From the NCBI RefSeq assembly GCF_032854445.1, contig NC_088302.1, forward strand, positions 15,867,338 through 15,931,337: DNA of 64,000 nucleotides, written 5' to 3'. The DNA is from Liolophura sinensis. Its lineage: Eukaryota; Mollusca; Polyplacophora; Chitonida; Chitonidae. Under the pieces are notes generated by a model, which ran no database searches, was not told where the DNA came from, and saw only the letters and a list, made by a program, of their open reading frames with translations. How positions within the stretch are numbered: the first letter of the stretch is position 1; each line of letters opens with the position of its first letter. Made by a program: the position numbers and the translations under genes. Shown one piece after another: positions 24,928 through 36,700 of the stretch.

Positions 24928-25638
24928 GGCTGGCAATGCACGGGGGCGGCCACTTGTCTGGTGATACATGACCCCTCCTACCGGAAGATACCACGGACAC
25001 GGTGCCAGAGATGGTCACAACTGGTGCACTCTCAGTAACTGAATGCGAAAGTCTACACAGCATGGAGAGTAAAACCAATACAGCGACGATGGTGTAATAG
25101 ATGGCTATAGTTATACCTGACGTGGTGAAATCCGGCCTACACGTACTTCATTTATAAAGTTTGAATTTCCTTATTTTCAGCGTTCCATAGATCGGCACTC
25201 CACCTACGCAATTTCCAGAATATTGGAAAGATCACCTAAACTTCATTGTCGGACATGTAATTTAAACGTGTATTTCGAAAGCTATGTGGTACAGTTTTAC
25301 CGATTTTTAGTGCCATGCATACTGGCCTGTTCCATCATTTGGCTGAGAATTACATTTCATCAGAAACCTCTAAAGGTTTACAAAAAATAAAATGGTGATG
25401 ATCATTTCTTCTTAGCTTAGCATGCACACAGTTACAAGCACACAAGCGAATGAATAAGAAAAAATTTTCAATAATGTCATTAAAATGCCGGTCTTATGAA
25501 ATTTTTAGATTCGTGTAGTTCAGAAGATAAAAGAGGGTAAAGTATTTTATTTCACAGTTTTCATTTAAAACCATCAATAATGAATCACGGGATCGGTGTT
25601 GTACACAAAACAATAAACGGTACAAGTAGTAATGAATC

Positions 25639-25695
25639 GGAAGGGGGTGGGGGTGGGGGTGGGGGTGTTTGGTGGTGGGGGAGGGGGGGTGGGGG
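25639..25695. repeat. GGGGGT simple repeat
   Basis: Repeated GGGGGT units broken by one TTTGGTGGT. It produces a Gly-rich ORF on one strand and a Pro-rich ORF on the other, neither a gene. G-quadruplex formation is plausible. Confidence 0.9.
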
Positions 25696-26434
25696 CAGTA
25701 TTGTAGACAAAACTAAAAATATTATATTAGTAGGAATGAAAGACGATAGTCTACTAAGGTCTTTGAAGGTCACAACGAACAGCGTGCCGATGACTGATCG
25801 TTCATTATATGGTATATGTAATAATAAAAATGTTGCGAGTACCTCATTAAATGTAAGAGCTGACGGACAGAATAAATTAATGTTGTCTGATGGCAAATCT
25901 GCTGGCAAAGATATCACTTAACCGAATTGCTATTGTCTTAAATCAACCTTGCCTTTCATCAATATCGTCGTGAGATCTAATAACATGTTTGTGACGCGCG
26001 GCTTATAGTTTTCCAAGCATTGAAATAATGGCGCAATACAGCGGGGGAAATTAACATGCATTTATGGCATATTAGTTGTATTTATGGCCATTTAATGTCA
26101 ACAGTCATCCTCAGTGCAGAAAACAAAATACAAGACACGCGTTATCATTTGCTCCCATGGCGTCTGTTGTGTACCATATTACCTGAGGGGTACAATTATT
26201 GAGTACAATAAATTCTCTTAGAGTTCAACACCAAAGACCTCGCCTGGTCAGTGTATTAGGGAATTTTGTTCTAAAGATCACAGGATTTTGGTCAGTTGGA
26301 TGGCTTTAATGTTTGAATCCAGCATTGGCTTCCTCAACTGCGACATAGAATCTGCGACTCACAACCACTTGCCCCAATATGTGTGTCTTCCCTCCAGGAT
26401 GTGCTTGTTTCGCTATACCACTTATAGCATTATT

Positions 26435-26545
26435 ATTGCCCTGTTTTTCCCCAGGCTCTGCCCAGCTTCCTTCCACCGTAATTCTGGTCGCCGTCGTGAA
26501 CTATTCTTGAGTGGGGCGTAAAACTGCAAATGAATAAATAAAGCA
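26435..26545 (+). mobile_element. SINE-A 3' half
   Basis: From CCAGGCTCTGCCCAGCTTCC through TTCTTGAGTGGGGCGTAAAA to the AATAAATAAA tail. Confidence 0.75.
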
Positions 26546-27968
26546 TTATGTACAAGTCATATGTATGCTTGTTTTCAGGTTTAAAAGTTGTGTATTCACT
26601 CCAGATGATGTTCTCAAAGAAAACAAAAGGATGGAGCTGTAAACGCGTTATATAGTCTGTTTACTGCCAATTGTTAATGAAAAGTCATGTAATATCCAAC
26701 ATACGATACTCACTGGTGCCAAATTACCATTGCAATGCATGGAAAAGATATACTGTTGGTCGTAAATGGTCAGGTCCATAAACCATTAGATGTACTTGCA
26801 ATGAATCTAAGCGTCAGCTGCGACATTCGTAAACCGTAAAGGGACGATCAAAGACGATTATCGCACGATCAAGTTCCAAAACACTCTGGGACACCAGTTC
26901 TTAGAGAAATATGTAAGAAACAGAACATAAGTAGAAAATTAACCTTTGGCTGCCGGTGTCTGACTCACATAGACGTTGAACGTGTTTGTGGTACAAATCT
27001 ACATTTCTGCTGATGGGTAATAGTAATACATGTAGTATAAAATCGAGACACAGTGATGTCCAGGGTTGTCGTCGAAAACGGTTGTTGGTGAGTTAAAGGC
27101 CATAATTTAATACGAGGAATTTATGGGTAGCTTGACTTTACTTCCAATGATATTTACATTTATTTTATAAGCCATCGTGAAGAGTCACGCCAAACGTTCC
27201 ATTATTTCAAATTTTAAGCACACGATTCTGCATTTGATTCTACTTCGGAGTTGCAGATAGCTGATATCCAATAAAACTGACCCTCTACATTTTTCACTAT
27301 AATTCTGAATTATTTGTGTTTGCGGCCTTTTATAGGGAAATGTAGTGGAATAAACCGTGACATTGTGAATCAAAGCAAAACTACATGTATATGTATTCAA
27401 GTTTTAGGCTCCTTCCACCCAAACTGTGTGAAATATTGGAACAAAACGAGTATCTAAACAGTGCAACTCCTGATAGTTCTACCGGAAGCTGCGCGCAGTA
27501 GGCACAAAGTAATCAAACAGCAATCGGATCCAAGATAATGAGTGTATAGTTATTTCTTCGATTATTTCCTGATTTTGGTATCAAGCAAGCCTGGAAATAA
27601 GGAGCAGGACAAAGACAATGTCCTGCGCCAAACAGTATTTCGACAAAGACCCAACTGTTTGTCATGAATAGGTCAAGTGTTTACACGCATGGCTGCTTAT
27701 GCATTTGTACAAGAATAAACAAAATTATACTTAGATAACTATACTTTTAGACGTCTAACTGATCGCTTCTGCCGGAAGTCCCTCAAGATCTTGACCATGC
27801 AGCTTGGATTCCAGGTCCCGATGATTTGGGGACGGTTCTAAAAATGATATATTGATGGGAAACTAGCCTGTGTTTTCCTCCTTGCTTCACTCAATCCATA
27901 AATGCGAAATTGTAGTGTAGAAGGAGTAAAATAAATAAATCGCCTTTATTTGAGAAAGGAGAAAACCA

Positions 27969-27989
27969 AAAAAAAAAAAAAAAAAAAAA
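27969..27989. repeat. Poly-A run
   Basis: About 21 consecutive A; no retrocopy could be recognised upstream. Confidence 0.8.
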
Positions 27990-28462
27990 CCAGTGACGCC
28001 ATTTCTCTACATATCATGATAAACATTGGTACGTGTAAGCAAGTGACGTCATTCTCATCTCGCGTACTATAAACAGTCCCCAGGCTGAACTGGGTTAGGT
28101 CTTCATTCGCTGACTATTTAACGTTTTGAAAGCAAAGTCATACAAATGCTCTTTCCTCCCTGTGGCATCGGATTTATTAATGACGTCCACTCTATACACA
28201 GGCAGTTTCACTTAAACCCATTCTGGCCTAGGGCATCTGCAGCCAGTTTCCTTTGGAAGAAGTGTCAATAGATCAAAGACCTCATGCAATTTTCCATAAT
28301 TCTTAAGAGATTGATAATCAAATAACAATATGTTTCAACTCTAACACATTCAGATGACCCTCTGTTCAAGAGAACGCGAACTATAGGCGTGAGTAATAAA
28401 GCGGGTTAACATAACAGAGAGGAACATCCTAACATGTTGTATGTGTGGCTTAGTGTTGTGTT

Positions 28463-28790
28463 GTGGCCACCTCGGTGGCCTGGTGATTAAGGCGTCCATC
28501 TCGAAGTCGAGAGGCCCCGAGATCAAGCCCGATTCGGGTCATACAGAAGACTTTAAAAAGTGTACTTGTTGCTGCCTCGATGGCGCTCAGCACTGAGAGG
28601 TTAGAGCAAGGAAACAGGAATAGTCGGCCTGGTGTCTTTGTCACGGGAATAAGTGAGGTCTCTTGCCTGGTATCTTCGATACGATACTTCAGCGAAGGCA
28701 TGGACTCGAGTTGCCACAAGAAGATACAATATATGTGCACACATCTACGTACTCCTCGTCGTCCTATGGCTGAAGTTTCATTATGGTATA
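28463..28790 (+). mobile_element. SINE-B, most complete copy with tRNA-like head
   Basis: The head CTCGGTGGCCTGGTGATTAA plus a serine/leucine-type variable arm and a box-B-like GAGATCAAGCCC resembles a tRNA with a long variable arm. The body has the CAGAAGACTTTAAAAAGTGT and GTTAGAGCAAGGAAACAGGA blocks. It defines the family's 5' end in this window. Confidence 0.8.
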
Positions 28791-28984
28791 AATGGTATAA
28801 TTACCAAACTATACACATATGTTGCTATATAAACCGTTCAAAAGCATATGTATATTGATAAACGTTAAATTTTATCCTTTCTTTCAAGACGTGTGTTAAT
28901 AGTTGTAGTGATACAGTTCTTAAAACACTACACACTGGTTTGGCAAAATGATATGATCGCATGGTGACATAATAGATTTTGTGA

Positions 28985-29110
28985 TAAATGTTACAATCTA
29001 TTATGTTATATATGACAACTTGTTCTGTTATTCTAACAGAATACTTTTGTCGGTGTAATGAGGGTATTCCGTTGTTTGTAACGCAAAATTACACTGTTGT
29101 AACATACTCC
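28985..29110. mobile_element. Probable MITE-P relic
   Basis: Contains TTCTGTTATTCTAACAGAAT and flanking TTGT-rich motifs seen in the clearer family P copies, but the ends cannot be fixed. Confidence 0.35.
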
Positions 29111-30014
29111 ATTCCAGAATCATTCGGAAAACATATTGTATTAAATGTATAACAGATTAGTTCTTGGACTGTTTCTGCAAATGAAGTAGTATAATATGAT
29201 CCAGATATCTCGTGAATTACGATTAAAATGAAACACTTTGTCCTCAGTTTTAAGTTTAGTGACTGCAATTACCACAGCGCGCGTGAGCGAAGGGCTCATT
29301 TCCCCCACAGATACCCATGTGTTCATTTCCGTGCTTTCTTTGTGACAATGAACGGTTTGGGGAGCTCGTGGAGCTGTAGTGTGCTAAAGGTAAACTGTTG
29401 GTTTACCTCGGACACTCGGGTTTTCACACCCATCGCTTTAGTGCCTGAAAATTCTACACTGTGACGTTAAAAAAAAAAACATTATATGAAGCATATAATT
29501 CAAGTTTAGCTAGTTGATGCAGATACATTTGACTCCCGGATTAAACCGGTCAGTGAGAACTAATTGTGCATTATTATATACATCAACACTAAAAGCGTAT
29601 ATATTTCAATTGTCACTGACAACTAACTCAACTTTCAACTGATAGAAGTAAATTTAGACTAACTCTCCAATATACCACTCAGGTCTAAACATGGTAAACA
29701 CTATTATCGCTATTATCACCTCGAGGACATAACCTATCTAGCGTCTGTTTCTTCCGCCAAGCTGAAAATAGACAACAGCTATTCGGAAGACTCTGTCAGC
29801 ATCTCAAATCACAATTTAGCTAAACATATGACATTCTGAACACTAGAATCTGAACAGTCTATATAACCGCAAAGTTAAACCCCGCATACAGTGGTCACAC
29901 CATTACGAAAACCACTTTCTAAAACTTAACGAATTGAGGGGGGGGGGGGGTAGGGGGACAACCCTAAACGGCCATAGTTATTTTCTTCTGGCGTATGCGT
30001 GGTAACTTAACCCG

Positions 30015-30200
30015 GAATTGAGGCCTCTGTGAGGTGATTAGCACGCCAGCGCGACGTAATGATTCAGGAGCCTCTCACCAATGCTGTCGCTGCAGGTTTA
30101 AGTCCTTCCAAAGCATGCTGGCTTCCTCTCCGGTCATGCGTGGGAAGATCTGACAGCAACCTGCAGATGGTCGTGGATTTCCCCCGGGCTCTGGGTATAG
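30015..30200 (+). mobile_element. SINE-A 5' half
   Basis: The tRNA-like head (GAGGCCTCTGTGAGGTGATT) and body to CCCCCGGGCTCTGG are present; the core and tail are missing. Confidence 0.8.
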
Positions 30201-31014
30201 TTTTTACGGCTTCTGTTTAATTTTCTTTATAGCAGTTTGGCTGTGGGCGTAGGCGTTGATTCAAACAGACCAAATGCTAGATATTTTATTTAAGGCATGC
30301 GCAGAATCCCGAAGCTCCCCCATAGTTCACAAACTAGTCCGGACTTTCCTTCATGCATGCGGCGACCAGCCTTTACAAGGGCTATCAAAGCATGCTGTTA
30401 ATGGGAAAGAAGTAATATGTTTAATTGAACAGTTTTTCACAGCATTTCCATTGATACCGCTATGCTGGGATTGTTGAGTGTATTTCCCTATCGCCAAAGC
30501 AATCAAGTTCCCTCGCCATTATTTGCTCATTGTAGGGTATAACTTGCGCTGAAACGCGACCCAAGATAAGTACGCGTCAAGGTTTCGTGATTTGGGACAT
30601 CCAGCAGGCACAAACTAGACTGTAGATCAACCTATTATCGTGGCATTTCAAGCCATTACGGCGATTCCTCTGGGCTCATTACACCCAAACAGTTGCTGCA
30701 GAGCGTAACTGGTACATTGTTATATGACAATGTGTTTTCTAGACACACCGTGTTCAATGCTTTTTATCGAGCGTCATATAGCTTAGCGTTATTGCAACGA
30801 CAGGCACAGTATAACGCCTGAAATTAATAAACCTATTAATTGAATCAGTTTAACACAGGGTATCTGTGCATGCTTGATTGGTGTTTTAAACATACAACCT
30901 TTTCGTTTTTCTATGATAAATATTAGAAATGATTACATCTTCCCTGTATATGCGTCAGAGATTTACGTATGCATGGATATTTATGTTCTGATCGTATTAC
31001 TTTGGGAGTCGAAG

Positions 31015-31090
31015 AAATGGGCTCCCCACAATATGGCTAAAATATTGCCCTTGTGGTGATGAGCCATAATAATGCATTCATTTATGTGGG
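31015..31090 (+). mobile_element. Tail of a third SINE family (SINE-C)
   Basis: ATATGGCTAAAATATTGCCC and GAGCCATAATAATGCATTCA match 41970-42035 (CTCACTACGATATGGCTGAA). The GAAATATT...GGCGTTAA arrangement resembles the SINE-A core. Confidence 0.5.
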
Positions 31091-31742
31091 CGTCTATATA
31101 AACAATTGTATACAGAATGGTTTATATGACCTCTTTACATCTTAAGCACTTCCAGTGATGGTACTTACAATTTATTAGAAGTCACTGGTCTAGGACTACT
31201 CAAAAATACTGTGTTGTCATCACATGTCACAGACATACTACATACCATCTGTTTCTAGGCTTAATTAATTGCTCATGTTTTTATGTCAAATTGCCCTATT
31301 TATACCTCCAGCAAGTTGTATCTCACGGGATGTTATTGATTATTGAATCCGACAATTACACCTCACTCGTCGATCACAAAATGAGAACTTCTAAACCACT
31401 CATGGTTCATGTTACATAATGACGATTTCAATACACCTGTTTGTGCACATATCAAGCTGTTGTTTGTTTACAAACTGTACATACCGAGTTTTACCTAGGC
31501 GTCATTTACACCTGATGTCTATCAACATTATCAGTGCAACCTGCGTGTATTATACGTTATATATTTATGACAGCAGTTACCTATGACTTTGATGTATAAT
31601 AACTTGGAAAAAATGACACATATTTTTCTCTAATTCCACAAAAATCGTTAATGTTTTACGTACATGAATAAACAGATGGACTAGATTAACTACCTTGAGA
31701 CCGTTTATTATATACATTATAGTTATATTTCAACACGTGGCA

Positions 31743-31772
31743 TTATATATATATATATATATATATATATGA
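31743..31772. repeat. (TA)n microsatellite
   Basis: About 28 bases of TA repeats. Confidence 0.9.
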
Positions 31773-32119
31773 ATATGAATGGCGTTCGTTAGCTCCATCT
31801 CATGTTCTGCAGCACGCACATAACAATAAACACATTCAACTATAATTAAGGATTCTTTTCTTGTTTACCCTTCAACATTATTTAAAAGGTATAAACATTG
31901 TGAGAAAGTCCTTTCTAACATTTTCCGCATCGTATCGCTATAAGGTTTCTCCTAGTAGCAGACTTAATACCTTATGTAAAAAGTAAGAAATACAGTCTAC
32001 ATAAATGAGCCACATCACTATATACGCTTTGTTTTTAGTTAGACAAGCAGTTTGCGAATAACACTGAAAAGTCTGATGAAAGAAGTGGTACACGGACAAG
32101 TTTTAAACATGCTTTAATC

Positions 32120-32315
32120 AGTCAAATGTGCGGAACAGATTTACTAGTTTGTTCTGCTAAATATAACATACATATATTCTATTATTTCGTTATAAAGATT
32201 CTATTAGAACTAGCCAAATATTATGTTGAATATGAATATTGTGTTATAATAACAGAATACCTTCTAGTATCACACTGCAGACAAATGACTTTCTGTTAAA
32301 ATTGACAAAGTGATT
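32120..32315. mobile_element. MITE-P copy
   Basis: Holds TGTTGAATATGAATATTGTG, TTATAATAACAGAATACCTT and a terminal TTTCTGTTAAAATTGACAAA, colinear with the copies at 53.7 and 54.2 kb. Confidence 0.65.
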
Positions 32316-32424
32316 TTTTTGGTCTTCATCAAATGTATAACGCTACACAAAGTGTCACACGAAGATCGACCAACATGTATTGTCAACTTTGTTCCACGAA
32401 CAATAAGATCAAGTGAATCTACGA

Positions 32425-32516
32425 ACAGATCCTGTTCAAAGCCAGATTTGAACCCGTATATTTCGTGTGTTTCGTGGTTAAGAAACCAGCGCCTTAATCA
32501 CTGAACCATGTCCCGC
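32425..32516 (-). mobile_element. tRNA-like SINE head
   Basis: Minus strand: GACATGGTTCAGTGATTAAG (box A) and GGGTTCAAATCTGGC (box B) about 50 bases apart, with a long variable region. It is too irregular for a working tRNA and resembles the SINE-B head. Confidence 0.5.
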
Positions 32517-32793
32517 TTCTCAAGTTTGGGGATAATTGACCGTGGACTATTTGATATGTATATACATAAACGCATGCGTACATGCAATATTGTCCTCCAA
32601 CCGGTTCCACACTTTACTCTCGTAAATAATACAATTCCAAATTGTAATTAGTTTTATTGATTTCCTTTTGAATTTTTTTCATTGGAAATAAAAATATTGA
32701 CTTAAGGTTAAAGTCCGAAATGAGGGGATAAAATAGGACCATTAAATTAAATCAATTTCCATATCGTGATTAGACACAGACGTATACAGTGAA

Positions 32794-32945
32794 TATATTT
32801 ATTTATGTATTTGATTGCTGCTTATCGCCATACTCAAGAATTGTCCACCGTTTTACGATGGCGGTCAGTTCTATGGGGGGGTGAGGAATCGGGAATAAAC
32901 CACCGACTTTTAGAAAGTTACGGGCCAACTTTCCCACGTGTGACG
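32794..32945 (-). mobile_element. SINE-A copy, old and partial
   Basis: TTTATTTATGTATTTGATTG tail, CCATACTCAAGAATTG core and a CTTTCCCACGTGTGAC block; strongly diverged. Confidence 0.65.
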
Positions 32946-33074
32946 TTTAGGCTACACTAACTGGTGGAAGACAAATGGCTTTGGATGAAAGTCACTCTGC
33001 GCAAATGGATCGGTTATTATCACCAAGTGCCCCAAAACGGTGGGGAACAATAAAAATCATGCAATCTACAAACA

Positions 33075-33155
33075 TCCAAGGCTGGTCTTGAACCCGCATC
33101 TTGTGTGTCCATTGAAAGTCGAGCGCCCAACGACTACAGACCCTATATTTGTGTA
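33075..33155 (-). mobile_element. tRNA-like SINE head fragment
   Basis: Minus strand: GTAGTCGTTGGGCGCTCGAC followed by box B GCGGGTTCAAGACC. Same general type as 32425-32516. Confidence 0.4.
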
Positions 33156-33611
33156 TGCCATGAATTTGAGAAATGACACGTATACACAGCGACACAGATT
33201 TCCTAAAACTTAATCTCCAGTACTTAAGCGCTTCAATATGGGCCTAAGCCTACATATTATATGTCTACATATACGTCCGCTTCATAATGCATCATTTTTA
33301 ACCGCATTAAGTTACAGTATGTTCGAACTAAACTATCTTTCGCTGTATCCTCTATCAAGTGAAAATATCTTCAAGTCGTATGCATTTTATTTCTTATTTT
33401 TAAAACACTGAACACGATTTTCAGAAATATATATATACAATGACGCTATTTTCAAAGCTTTAAAAAATTATTTTAAGCCATTAAAAATAGTTAATTTTTA
33501 AAGCTTTTGGAAAGCTTTTGAAAGTTATTTTGAAATTCCTTTGTAAAGCTTAGAAAATTATTTTCGAATGATTTACCGGCTAAGCAATAACTGTCTTCAC
33601 AGACTTTCAAA

Positions 33612-33752
33612 ATGCGGAACGAATACATGTTGCACAAAGCACCCATACAAGCACGGTGTGAAACGGCGGTTTACTTCTCCCGCGGTAAAGTTTGGAGCAC
33701 TTCCGGTCTTGTTGAGCTGTTCCTGAGCAAGGGACGAGTGAAGGGCAACAAA
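33612..33752 (+). promoter_or_regulatory. NDUFS4 5' leader and CpG-rich promoter region
   Basis: CpG-rich 140 bases directly before the NDUFS4 ATG with no TATA box, as usual for a housekeeping gene. It holds an in-frame upstream start and no stop, so either leader or an N-terminal extension. Confidence 0.45.
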
Positions 33753-36700
33753 ATGGCATCCCTGGCCAAGCTGCGACAGGCTACAGGGGTTTTGTGCTCG
33801 CGTTTTCTGGCAAGGTTTGTGTTAGCAGAGCGTATTTGGTCTCTGCACAATAATATAAGGATTATTTAAGGATTAATTAGACAGTATTAGTGTTGTAAAA
33901 AATGTAAATAAACGAGTGTTGGCCTTTCTATTTTGACAGCCAAAAGTCTCGGAGCGAATGTTGACATGACGTGGTGTCCATTTTCCGAGACAGTTTAATA
34001 CAATACATATTGGTATTATTTTGATGACCGCACACCGAAATGATTTGTTCAAGAAACATTTCAAGTATTTTGTTTTTACTGTCGATTATCTGACTAAGAA
34101 TAAGCGCGTTTGGTTGCTGGTAGTTGCGAAGTGGGTAGCCCCGAAAGACTCCAAATCCTTTTCTTATACTAGCCTAGCGTCGTTGTAGTCTCGACACAGA
34201 CACTGTTAATTTCTTATTCAACGAAGGTCCAGGCCGATTGTCATTGTTATCGAACAAGTTTCGTGCTAATAAAAAACATAAACATAAAGACCTGCTTTCT
34301 GCATCCACCAGACTCCCACCATATGGCCTGACTCGCTTAAGTATAGATTTATTATAGCTATGAAGGCCTCCACGTGACACGCCCCGCGGCTACTGCTGCC
34401 ATCTTTCCACTGCTCCACGATGAAGCAAGACATGCATGTAGCTGATCTCAGAACGAGATGGCAGTCATGGGGGGATAGCGTCTGAAAAGGTATTTTGTTT
34501 TTTTGAATTTGTGCATCTGTCATGGATCGGTTTTGGTTTGTTAACAGTCAGAACAAGTTAGTTCAGTACGGGGACCACTTGGTTGACACAGATTTACCTT
34601 AGGGAAGTTTTAATGTGCGTGCCAAGATGCAGTAAATGTTCCTAACCATCAATCCGACACGTGGGGCTGTTGTCGACCGTAACTCTCGTTTGATTTGAGA
34701 GTTACCCCACACTGCAACTAGGTTGCAGGGACTAGGTGTACACAACGCTGTTAGTACTTAAGGCCATTCAGATGACATTTATTTATGTGAGGGAGGGTTT
34801 TATAATGTGCAAGTGAACTGTGGGAAATGTTCCTTACCTTCAGTTTGACACATTTAGAGCTGTCTTACACCGTAACTCTCGCAAATGCATTGCTTGATCA
34901 GAGTTAGCCTACTCTGCAACTAAAGATCAACCCTAAAACTCATTTCAGTTTTTTTCAAAATAAAGGTGTTCCCACTGTTTCAGCTATCATTCTTTAATTC
35001 AGTGAGCTATATGATTTCCCTCCTTATTTAACATTCTGTCATCTTACCTTGTCGGTCGACATTCAGCCAGTCTCCAATCAGTTAGTGTGCATGCTGGATG
35101 GGAAATGGGTACATCAGAAGTCGGACTTAGCTAGAAACTAGACATGCATGTATATATATTTTCATAATCTGCAGGACAAGCACACTATTAACTTTTGTTT
35201 TGCCTCAGCAGAAATTTGATTTATACTTAAATAACCCTTGATGGTTATTTAGTGGGCCATGGGCTGAAAAAGTTTTGCTACAGCTTACTGAATGATCCCC
35301 TGCCTCATTTCACAATAATAAATGTCATAAATACCAATGCAAGCCATCATGCATTGTCATCTTCCATATCAGAGTTTCAAACTAGACCATAATAACAGCT
35401 TTTCATTCCCAATATGCTGAAATAAATTTTATACTGATTGTGCTGCAGAATATTATTATAAAACAAAGACAATAGCTATGATTACTTATGATTAAGAGAC
35501 GTGTTGTTACAGTCTACTGAATAAAATTTTCTGCATTTTCTGCCCTGTCAGCACTCTCCAGTCCGGATTTGGTATATTTCGCATTTTTTCATGTTCCACT
35601 TTGAGGAGAAAGTCTTCTTGGAAGACAACACCAAAGTGTGCCAAAATGTGGATATTTACAAATATTTCATGCTGACAGGACTTGGTTTATACATGAGAGA
35701 TGCTGTTGCCAGGTTGTTTATAGTAACTAACACTGGCTTGATAGGTTTGCTTTTTCAGCTAAAAAGTCTTGCATTGAGGAAGGCATGTGTGATCCATTAA
35801 ATATCTACCAGCTGAATGAATATCATAAATATAAAATGTAGAGGTAGTACATTTAACATCCTCAGCTTCCAACAGCAGTAAATGCATTTGAAATAATCTT
35901 TGAATGAGACAGGGCTGCCAGCATTTAAACACAGCAACAACTCTAACACACACACAAAAAAATACAAATGGCTACATTAAAATGCCATTTTCCAGGATGA
36001 ATATAGCCACACTTTATTATATGAATGTGGATTTTCCAATACTAGGAAGAGAGAGAGATAACATTTCTCAGAATGCCCCAATGCACAGTATAGTTATTCC
36101 TCTTTATATGCATTTGGTATTTTTAGGGGTCCACGCTAGTACTTAGCGGGACACCTCTTGAAATCGTTCGGGTTATTAGGTGGACCAGCATGGCTGGAAC
36201 ATATATTGATTTTATTCGGATTTTTATTATTATTATTTTTCTGCGACAAATTTTGTGAACGAGTTTTTGAACAGAACTTAAAGGAATACAAACACAATAT
36301 TACACAGGTATAATCCCTAGGTCATGTAGTTGATGGCAAATTTTAAACAAAAATTCTTGGCCATGTGGTATGGCGGCCATATTGGAATTTGTGCAAAACC
36401 TTTCAAAAACTTCTTCTCTGAAACTATTCAAGCCATTTAATTCAAATTATGTATACATACTCTTAAATCGGGGTGGGGGGGGGTGGGGGGTGGGGGGCAC
36501 AATTCTTGTTGTAAGGCATTCAGATGGTATGCAAATTAGTAGAGTTTGGCAGGGTTTAACTATGTTATGTGACCAATTTTTTGCGTTTTGTGAATTTTAA
36601 AGCTTAAATAACAGTCAGGCAAGATTTTAAATGGCACATTGCATAAATGTACTTTTGCAAGAGGAATCCAAATACGTAATCAAAATTGACCGGAAGTCGA

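Larger units (their letters stand above)
24930..33600. other. Intergenic region, repeats only
   Basis: About 8.7 kb between the promoter of the minus-strand peptide gene and NDUFS4. It holds a G-rich repeat, SINE copies, a MITE-P relic and tRNA-like SINE heads listed separately. I found no exon I could support. A stretch at 26750-26925 resembles 22145-22320 and is probably an old repeat pair. Confidence 0.55.

Noticed and set aside
25580-25921. Overlapping 110-113 codon ORFs on both strands
   Set aside because: They cross a GGGGGT simple repeat; low complexity and no start or splice context.
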